In this document: in pieces, positions 1 to 4,895 of the stretch
Layout of the letters: every line of letters begins with the position of its first letter
Numbering within the stretch: position 1 is the stretch's first letter
Source: Lysobacterales bacterium
GTDB taxonomy: Bacteria; Pseudomonadota; Gammaproteobacteria; Xanthomonadales; SZUA-36
NCBI GenBank assembly: GCA_026196445.1
Contig: JAPHTE010000046.1
Location: forward strand, 1 to 10,370
DNA length: 10,370 nt
Direction of reading: 5' to 3'
Program-made: the position numbers and the translations under genes
The notes under the pieces: generated by a model
What the model was told of the DNA's origin: nothing
The model's database searches: none
What the model saw: only the letters and a program-made list of their open reading frames with translations

Positions 1-2
1 AG

Positions 3-548
3 TCTTCCAGCGCCCCGCAGCGGTACGGTCAGACCGATGCCCTGAAAATGGCGCGGTTCACCGAAGTTATGGCCGTGCAGGATGCAGCGCTGCAACGGCT
101 CACAGAGCACCCGGCTCTAAGCCCGGTGATCGCAGTGACCGCCGCTATCACGGCTGACCGTGATGCCATGGAGGCGTTATTGGTCAGCGGCAATGGCGCC
201 GGCCTGGCGCCGGCTCTCAGGCAGTTCGAAGCGCTGCTGGGCACAAACGAGTTGGCAGGCCTGCTGGAATTCGCGGTTTTTGAGGCACCACCGGCTAACG
301 CATCCCTGGCGATGGCTGCCTGGTGGCCACGGTTAAGACACGATCCCGCCACGAGGACGTTGATGATCGCCCTGTTGGGCGATGCCGGGCTCGGTTCGAG
401 CGCGGTGCTGGCATTGGCGCAGGAGCCTGACATCCAGACCATCAAGTTACTGCAGGATAGCGCTGCCGGTGAATCGGTTGCTGCGAAACGCGCGCAACAG
501 GCGCTGGACCTGAACCGGGCGCGTCTGACCGGGGAGGCCCGCCCATGA
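3..548 (+). CDS. C-terminal part of an unrecognised protein (5' end outside window)
   Basis: The reading frame is open from the first complete codon at base 3 to a TGA at 546-548, so this is very likely the 3' end of a gene that starts before the window. An ATG at 48 exists inside it but has no clear ribosome binding site and need not be the start. The visible part, about 181 residues, is rich in Ala and Leu with alternating amphipathic helices and no signal peptide or membrane segment, so it looks like an all-helical soluble domain. No catalytic motif is recognisable and I do not assign a family. Its stop overlaps the start of the downstream carboxypeptidase in an ATGA, so the two are probably co-transcribed and translationally coupled. 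A function cannot be given from this fragment. Confidence 0.7.
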   Translation, partial: SSSAPQRYGQTDALKMARFTEVMAVQDAALQRLTEHPALSPVIAVTAAITADRDAMEALLVSGNGAGLAPALRQFEALLGTNELAGLLEFAVFEAPPANASLAMAAWWPRLRHDPATRTLMIALLGDAGLGSSAVLALAQEPDIQTIKLLQDSAAGESVAAKRAQQALDLNRARLTGEARP

Positions 549-3142
549 AGCGATCAAGCCTGTCACTTAGCCTGTTACTTCTCGTTTTCAGCCAGCAAAC
601 TGTTGCACAGCTTGTCACGGAGTGGGTCGAAAACCGGACGCAGGGCGCTAACAATGAGATTGAATTGGGATACCCGGTACCGCAACCGGTCGATACTCCC
701 CTGCCCTTCGATGGCTTCCGGACCTATGCCGGGCTGCATACCCGTCACCTGGACCTGGTTGCCACTACACCCTGGGTGCACCAGGAGACGGTCGGCCTGA
801 CCCGGGCAGGGCGCACCATCTGGGCTTACCGCCTGGGGGATGCGGATACCCTGACCATTGACGGTTTGCCCGAACCCGCAACACTGACCAATGGCGGCAT
901 CCACGCGCGCGAATGGCAGGGGCCTGAAGTGGTCACCGGCATCATGGAGCTGTTCGCGTTACACGAAGACGACGATCACTTTTATGACTATCTGCGCGAT
1001 AACATGAATATGATCGTCATCCCATCTTTGAATATCGACGGTTTTTTACAAACCCAGCGTTACCCCGCGTTGAGTTACATGCAAATCGACCCTGATTATC
1101 CGGATTATTATCCACGTGACGGACGTATGCGGCGCAAGAATATGCTGAATACCGATGAAGATTTTTACACCACCGTGGACCTGCTCAATGGTGTCGACCT
1201 GAATCGCAACAACGCGCCATACTGGGCCACCGTCCCCAGCCGATCTTCGTCGAACCCCGAGTCTCTCGTCTACCATGGCTCCGAAGCAGCGTCCGAACCG
1301 GAAACCCAGGCACTGGAAACCGCCGCACAACTCGGGCCCGCCAATCGCCTGCGTATTTATACCGACGTACACTCGTATTCACAGGTGCAATTATGGGGCA
1401 GCAACGGCAACCAGGACCTGGCCTACCTGACGGAAAGAGTGCTGCGCGTGTTCGCCAGACACCACAGCGCATTTCCGGCCGGCAAATATTATTACTTCGA
1501 CAGCCGGAATGTCGTGCCCGTCAACCAGGGCATTGGATCAACCGACGACTATTTCGCTTTCAACTACCAGGTGCCTTCCTGGACCCTGGAGATCGAACCC
1601 AGCGGCGGGCAAGCCTTCCACTATCCCATGCCGGGCGCCGGCGCGGATTATGGTGGCAGTGCTGAAAACAGCCATGACGGCTTCATCCTGCCCGACTCCG
1701 AGATCCGCAGGGTCCGGGAGGAACTGGCCCAGTCATTTGCCGCGGTTTACTATCAACAGGCGGGACCACCGGCCATACAGTCCATGCGCGTGCTCGATCC
1801 CAACAGCCAGGCGGTTGTGTTCGAAGCTGATTGGGACCTGGTGGACAATCAAACCCGCACGCTGTACAGCAACCAGTTGCGCCCGCTGCAACTCGGCAAG
1901 GATTACGACTTGTGGGTGGCGTTTAACAAGCCAATGCGCTGGCGTGAGAACGGGGTAGTCGTACCTTTCCCCGGCCAGGCCAGCATAATCCTAAATGTGT
2001 ATTTCGGCGCCCTCGTGGGTGAGTCCGACCTGACCAGCACCATCGGCGAGGCCAGCTGGCTCGACCAGCCAGGGCCCGCACCCGATGGCTACGTGAATTA
2101 CGAGGATGACGCGTTCAGGTCCAACATTAACCTGGCTGCCGATGCGCAAAATCTTGGTCTGGTATCGGGCAGCACCGAAACCGTGTTGAAACTGCTGACC
2201 TATGATATGACGGGTTCAAGAACCGATGGCAATCCGGGCACCATCGTGGATTGGCAGGACGGCTCCTGGAGCCGATATGAAGATGCCAACGGCGATGAAT
2301 CTGTCAGTGGAGGTTATGACAGCACGCTCTCGTTACAGGTGACCAACGAAGACGTCCCGCCACCATTTGTACTCGAACCCGGCACCACGGCCTCATGGTA
2401 TGACCCGGCTCACGATGGAGAAGGATTCCTGATCGAATTGCTCCCCGACGATCGGGCGGTCATGTACTGGTTCACCTACGACGGTGACGGTAACCAGGAC
2501 TGGTATGTCGCCAGTGGCAGGGTCATCGGTAATCGCATCGAGTTTACCCGGTTGAAAAGGGTTTCCGGAGGTGAATTCGGACCCGGTTTCGACCCCCAGA
2601 ACGTGACACGTGAAGTCGTCGGTTCGGCCTCTTTTATCTGGTCGGGCTGTGACGAAGGCAGCATGAGCTACCAAATCGGCACCCGGCACGGACGCATGGA
2701 CCTGGTCAGGCTGACGCGGGTACTGGGTGTTGAATGCGGCGAGCCGCGCCCGGAGCCGTTACCTGAAACAGCCCTGCTCAGTGGCTCTTGGTATGACCCC
2801 AGCCACGATGGCGAGGGCTACCTCGTCGAACTGATCGGCAATGACCGGGTCGTCGTCTACTGGTTCAGCTTTGATCCCGACGGCAACAGGCGCTGGTTCT
2901 ACGATGCCGGCAAGGTCACTGACGGCAAACTGGTGTTTGATGGAATGCTCACGACCTCGGGCGGTATTTTTGGCCCCGATTTTGATCCGTTGGCCGTCGA
3001 GCGTTTACCCTGGGGATCGCTGGAACTGGATATTGAATGCAGCAGTGGCACCGCCACCTACAACGCCACCGAGGAAGGGTTTGGCTCGGGCGTGCTGAAC
3101 CTGGTCCGACTGACCAGTATCGATCAACTCGACTGCCCGTAA
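545..3142 (+). CDS. Exported M14-family zinc carboxypeptidase with two C-terminal repeat modules
   Basis: This 865-residue protein starts with a Sec signal peptide (residues 1-21, KR then a Leu-rich core, AxA-like TVAQ end). The start is supported by GGGGAGG at 531-537, seven bases upstream. The catalytic domain (about 50-405) carries the carboxypeptidase A motifs: HARE at 120-123 (zinc ligands His120 and Glu123, Arg122), RMRRK at 194-198 (Arg197 like CPA Arg127), Asn220-Arg221 in DLNRN (substrate carboxylate binding), HSYSQ at 276-280 (His276 third zinc ligand), and Glu349 in TLEIEP (general base). All key zinc and catalytic residues are present, so it should be active, removing C-terminal residues from peptides in the periplasm or outside the cell. 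No Tyr248 counterpart is obvious. An unassigned beta-rich region (about 410-605) and two repeats (615-731, 746-864) follow. All four cysteines of the protein lie in the repeats. It overlaps the upstream gene by four bases. Confidence 0.92.
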   Translation: MKRSSLSLSLLLLVFSQQTVAQLVTEWVENRTQGANNEIELGYPVPQPVDTPLPFDGFRTYAGLHTRHLDLVATTPWVHQETVGLTRAGRTIWAYRLGDADTLTIDGLPEPATLTNGGIHAREWQGPEVVTGIMELFALHEDDDHFYDYLRDNMNMIVIPSLNIDGFLQTQRYPALSYMQIDPDYPDYYPRDGRMRRKNMLNTDEDFYTTVDLLNGVDLNRNNAPYWATVPSRSSSNPESLVYHGSEAASEPETQALETAAQLGPANRLRIYTDVHSYSQVQLWGSNGNQDLAYLTERVLRVFARHHSAFPAGKYYYFDSRNVVPVNQGIGSTDDYFAFNYQVPSWTLEIEPSGGQAFHYPMPGAGADYGGSAENSHDGFILPDSEIRRVREELAQSFAAVYYQQAGPPAIQSMRVLDPNSQAVVFEADWDLVDNQTRTLYSNQLRPLQLGKDYDLWVAFNKPMRWRENGVVVPFPGQASIILNVYFGALVGESDLTSTIGEASWLDQPGPAPDGYVNYEDDAFRSNINLAADAQNLGLVSGSTETVLKLLTYDMTGSRTDGNPGTIVDWQDGSWSRYEDANGDESVSGGYDSTLSLQVTNEDVPPPFVLEPGTTASWYDPAHDGEGFLIELLPDDRAVMYWFTYDGDGNQDWYVASGRVIGNRIEFTRLKRVSGGEFGPGFDPQNVTREVVGSASFIWSGCDEGSMSYQIGTRHGRMDLVRLTRVLGVECGEPRPEPLPETALLSGSWYDPSHDGEGYLVELIGNDRVVVYWFSFDPDGNRRWFYDAGKVTDGKLVFDGMLTTSGGIFGPDFDPLAVERLPWGSLELDIECSSGTATYNATEEGFGSGVLNLVRLTSIDQLDCP
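2387..3136 (+). repeat. Two tandem copies of a SWYDPxHDGEG module inside the carboxypeptidase
   Basis: The two copies cover residues 615-731 (2387-2737) and 746-864 (2780-3136), joined by a Pro/Glu-rich linker. Each opens with SWYDP(A/S)HDGEG, continues with an RxVxYWFxxDxDGN block and a GGxFGPxFDP block, and closes with a Cys-x-x-G segment and an LVRLT strand. Each copy has one Cys pair (702/731 and 832/864) at matching places, suggesting one disulphide per module, as expected for an exported protein. The copies have diverged at many positions, so the duplication is old. The pattern resembles the widespread proteobacterial WYxPxxxGxG / WYxxxG extracellular beta modules; I give no Pfam name and the function (binding or surface attachment) is a guess. 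Confidence 0.85.
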
Positions 3143-3188
3143 TGATCGCGCGCCCGGCAGGAACCGCCCTCCCGGGTGGCAAAACCAC

Positions 3189-3194
3189 TATAAT
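3189..3194 (+). promoter_or_regulatory. Candidate -10 box (TATAAT) for the DUF3144-like gene
   Basis: A perfect TATAAT lies 33 bases before the GTG start of the small gene at 3227. The expected -35 position (about 3166-3171, GCCCTC) does not match the consensus and there is no TGn extension, so the call rests on the -10 hexamer and its placement in an 84-base intergenic gap. Confidence 0.4.
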
Positions 3195-3226
3195 CTACAA
3201 AAATCAAATTCAGAGGAAACCCCACC

Positions 3227-3487
3227 GTGAGCGACAAAGAAAACCACCAGCATTGCACGCAACAATTCATCGACTTGGCCAACACGCTTAAGAAAGAAGG
3301 CTTTGAACCGCAATTGATTTCAGCCTCCCTGATGTCGGCAACGGCTATCTATGCAACCTATGTATCAGCCGGCAACGAGGGTGGTTTGCAACCGTCAGGT
3401 GTCGACAAGGTGGTGATGATGTTCCGGCGCAACCTGGAGCATATCCAGGAAAGAAAAAAGGAAGAAATGGAAGCCAGGGATGGTTAA
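3227..3487 (+). CDS. Small DUF3144-like protein
   Basis: This 86-residue protein begins at a GTG with AGAGGA (3212-3217) nine bases upstream, and ends at TAA 3485-3487. It has no signal peptide. An N-terminal helix with FIDLAN (14-19) and a second helix, LISASLMSATAIYATYVSAG (30-49), are followed by a charged helix with FRRNLEHIQERKKEE near the end. The FIDLAN start, the hydrophobic AxxxxA helix and the closing NL..H segment resemble the DUF3144 family of short proteobacterial proteins of unknown role; the match is from memory of the pattern and is not certain. It sits alone between the carboxypeptidase and a tRNA gene, with its own candidate -10 box, so it is probably monocistronic. No function can be given. 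Confidence 0.75.
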   Translation: MSDKENHQHCTQQFIDLANTLKKEGFEPQLISASLMSATAIYATYVSAGNEGGLQPSGVDKVVMMFRRNLEHIQERKKEEMEARDG

Positions 3488-3547
3488 GTGACGGGATATT
3501 TGCAGGATTTTGGTGCAAACTACTTCTCTGCAAGCACTTGTGACAGG

Positions 3548-3553
3548 TACAAT
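3548..3553 (+). promoter_or_regulatory. Possible -10 box (TACAAT) of the tRNA gene
   Basis: TACAAT lies 18 bases before the first base of the mature tRNA, which would leave a 5' leader of about a dozen bases for RNase P to remove. The bases 17 upstream do not form a convincing -35 box, so this is a weak call. Confidence 0.3.
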
Positions 3554-3571
3554 TGCAAGCCGTTTAAGAAT

Positions 3572-3648
3572 GGGCCCATAGCTCAGTTGGTTAGAGCACT
3601 CGACTCATAATCGATCGGTCCCAGGTTCGAGTCCTGGTGGGCCCACCA
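3572..3648 (+). tRNA. tRNA with CAT anticodon, most likely tRNA-Ile2 (AUA-decoding, lysidine at C34)
   Basis: The 77 bases fold as a full cloverleaf: acceptor GGGCCCA/TGGGCCC, D stem GCTC/GAGC with an AGTTGGTTA loop, anticodon arm CTCGA-CTCATAA-TCGAT, T arm CCAGG-TTCGAGT-CCTGG, A73 and an encoded CCA. The anticodon CAT is at 3606-3608. C4:G69 and C5:G68 in the acceptor, known recognition features for TilS, and the CGA-CTCATAA-TCG anticodon arm match E. coli tRNA-Ile2 and not elongator tRNA-Met (U4:A69, A5:U68). It lacks the initiator features (mismatched 1:72, three G:C pairs next to the loop). TilS would convert C34 to lysidine so that it reads AUA as Ile. One oddity is a C27-U43 mismatch at the top of the anticodon stem. 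A T6 run follows at 3649-3654. tRNA identity is certain; Ile versus Met is probable. Confidence 0.93.
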
Positions 3649-3728
3649 TTTTTTCTCTGGCTGTCAAACTGGCGGCCAGTTTCTTTTCCGCAACAGCGCT
3701 TTGCCGGCCCGTGGTCTACACTTGATGA

Positions 3729-4145
3729 ATGAAGCCTAAAACTAGCTGGTCGCTGGCCGCGCTGCTGTACGTGAACCTGTTGCCCTATCTGTGCCGCCTG
3801 CCACGTGGTCTGGATTGGGCCATGCAATACTTGCCGGATCCGGGATACGAGATCCTCGGTATTATTTTTCTACATGGGTTCTTTTCCCTGCCGGCGATAC
3901 CCTTGCTCGTGGGCATCAGAAAGAGCACGCTTTCACGCGCACCCTGGCTGTTGCCCCTGCTCGTTATCAGCATCCTGACCTGCTACATCAACTACGACTA
4001 CGACCTGGCCTCAGACGCGCAAGCGGCCATCGGCCTGGTCTTTTTCCCGGTCTTCATCATGTTGCTGGCCTGGGCCGCGCTGGCCGTCGGTAACCTGGTG
4101 CAGTGGCTTCAATCCCGCACCCGGTTGGAATCACCCGAAGGCTAG
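3729..4145 (+). CDS. Small membrane protein, four predicted TM helices, unrecognised
   Basis: The 138-residue product has four hydrophobic stretches at about 7-22, 42-62, 71-86 and 98-125, with a basic loop (RKSTLSR, 64-70) between the second and third and a charged C-terminal tail (QSRTRLESPEG). This points to a small polytopic inner membrane protein. The ATG at 3729 gives a Lys-rich N-terminus before the first helix, which suits membrane insertion, but no strong ribosome binding site precedes it, so the start is only moderately sure. No enzyme or transporter motif is visible and I do not recognise the family. It is a single gene downstream of the tRNA and convergent with the minus-strand gene at 4235-4501. 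Confidence 0.7.
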   Translation: MKPKTSWSLAALLYVNLLPYLCRLPRGLDWAMQYLPDPGYEILGIIFLHGFFSLPAIPLLVGIRKSTLSRAPWLLPLLVISILTCYINYDYDLASDAQAAIGLVFFPVFIMLLAWAALAVGNLVQWLQSRTRLESPEG

Positions 4146-4190
4146 TCCGGGTGTGATGCCTGTTTTATCGGGCAGACTAAAGTTCCGGAC
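4145..4190. terminator. Possible structured terminator between convergent genes
   Basis: An outer inverted repeat GTCCGG (4145-4150) / CCGGAC (4185-4190) encloses a small hairpin GCCTG-TTTTAT-CGGGC (4158-4173). It lies in the 89-base gap between two convergent genes, where a bidirectional terminator would be expected. No T-tract follows on either side, so intrinsic termination is doubtful. Confidence 0.25.
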
Positions 4191-4234
4191 ACCATTCAGG
4201 GGCGCATGTTGAAGGGCTGGTTTCCTGCTGGTGC

Positions 4235-4501
4235 CTACTTGTCACCCAGGTGATTCAAATTGCTTTCCTCGAACATCTCAAGCAGATTCTGTATTTCGGC
4301 AGTATGCGCCTGGGCATCACCATGGGCCTGGTGAATCTTCTCCACCTGCGCCTGGATTTTTTCCAGCGCGTTGAGTAACCATGCCCGGTCTTCGTGAACC
4401 ACGAAATGACGCCAGCTGGTAAACGTTTTTATTTCTCTTTGGACGTGCCGTTCAGTGATAGCCGCCAGGTCCATGACCCGGTCATTCGTATAGTCGTGCA
4501 T
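4235..4501 (-). CDS. Small soluble helical protein, unrecognised
   Basis: This 88-residue protein is read on the minus strand from ATG (4501-4499) to TAG (4237-4235). AGGAA lies about 12 bases before the start, slightly long but usable. The protein is charged and helical: residues 1-40 contain RHVQREIKTF and WRHFVVHED, and 41-82 form a likely coiled coil with regular Leu/Ile/Val spacing (ALEKIQAQVEKIHQ then EIQNLLEMFEE). His is frequent. There is no signal peptide or membrane segment. A perfect TATAAT on the minus strand at 4576-4571 could drive it, giving a leader of about 60 bases. Its neighbours do not suggest a role, and no family is recognised. It could be an assembly or regulatory partner by virtue of the coiled coil, but that is only a guess. 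Confidence 0.65.
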   Translation of the reverse strand: MHDYTNDRVMDLAAITERHVQREIKTFTSWRHFVVHEDRAWLLNALEKIQAQVEKIHQAHGDAQAHTAEIQNLLEMFEESNLNHLGDK

Positions 4502-4570
4502 GATAAATTGCGTTCCTGGTGATTCTGCTGCAATAAAAGGGGCGGCCCAATCCGCTCCATGAATTACGTC

Positions 4571-4576
4571 ATTATA
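4571..4576 (-). promoter_or_regulatory. Candidate minus-strand -10 box (TATAAT)
   Basis: ATTATA on the plus strand is TATAAT on the minus strand, about 70 bases before the start of the minus-strand gene at 4501. The -35 position (GGCTAA, 4599-4594) is poor. Together with the plus-strand -10 box at 4677 it would make 4502-4700 a divergent promoter region. Confidence 0.4.
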
Positions 4577-4676
4577 CTTGAATCAACCCCATTTTAGCCC
4601 TTGACCCCTGTATCTCCATCGAGAAATCACCATTTGGCCCGCTGGTGCGAACCTGTTAACCGGCCAGTCTTGGCGT

Positions 4677-4682
4677 TAGAAT
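4677..4682 (+). promoter_or_regulatory. Candidate -10 box (TAGAAT) for the riboswitch-controlled operon
   Basis: TAGAAT fits TAnnnT and lies 25 bases before the conserved GGGG of the TPP aptamer, so transcription would start near 4689 and the riboswitch would occupy the very 5' end of the mRNA, as is usual. The -35 region (around TGTTAA, 4654-4659) is weak. Confidence 0.4.
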
Positions 4683-4699
4683 GGAACCTCATCCCCGGA

Positions 4700-4812
4700 A
4701 TACACCAGGGGATGCCTGAGGGGCGGCCAATGGCCTGAGATGTCCCGGAGCATGGCTCCAGCGGACGGACCCTTTGAACCTGATCCGGATCATACCGGCG
4801 TAGGGATAGGGC
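4700..4812 (+). promoter_or_regulatory. TPP riboswitch (THI element)
   Basis: The conserved TPP-aptamer blocks occur in order: GGGGATGCC (4708-4716), CTGAGA (4735-4740), ACCC (4769-4772), then TTTGAACCTGATCCGGAT (4773-4790) and ATACCGGCGTAGGGA (4792-4806). ACCC pairs with GGGG to form P2, CCGG/CCGG forms the P5-type arm that closes the pyrophosphate-sensing side, and CTGAGA belongs to the pyrimidine-sensing side. Between CTGAGA and ACCC is an optional extra hairpin: GTCC/GGAC (4742-4745/4763-4766) and GGAGC-ATG-GCTCC (4747-4759). The ends of the weak P1 are approximate. It lies about 85 bases before the TonB receptor start. No T-tract terminator is seen, so TPP probably acts on translation: GCCT (4876-4879) can pair with AGGC (4887-4890) around the AGGGAGG ribosome binding site. 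That platform is inference; the aptamer is secure. Confidence 0.95.
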
Positions 4813-4882
4813 GCATTTTGTTCAATCTCTCCACCTTCCGGGTCTCTTTAATCACCGGTGCCTGAGTTATGCGGTGCCTGTT

Positions 4883-4889
4883 AGGGAGG
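4883..4889 (+). promoter_or_regulatory. Ribosome binding site that fixes the TonB receptor start
   Basis: AGGGAGG lies six bases before ATG 4896. It falls inside the alternative reading frame that begins at ATG 4869, so it selects 4896 as the start. It is also the likely target of riboswitch control, since flanking GCCT and AGGC can pair around it. Confidence 0.75.
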
Positions 4890-4895
4890 CTTAAA

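Noticed and set aside
3572..3648. tRNA gene as an integration (att) site
   Set aside because: No integrase gene and no duplicated tRNA 3' end were seen in the window.
3649..3654. T6 run after the tRNA as an intrinsic terminator
   Set aside because: There is no separate hairpin before it beyond the tRNA acceptor stem itself, so it is not called as a terminator feature.
4601..4628. TTGACC as a -35 box for the riboswitch operon
   Set aside because: No TAnnnT hexamer lies 16-18 bases downstream; the TAGAAT at 4677 is better placed relative to the aptamer.
4869..4895. Upstream ATG for the TonB receptor (nine extra residues)
   Set aside because: The strong AGGGAGG site lies between this ATG and the one at 4896, and the shorter form begins with a cleaner signal peptide.
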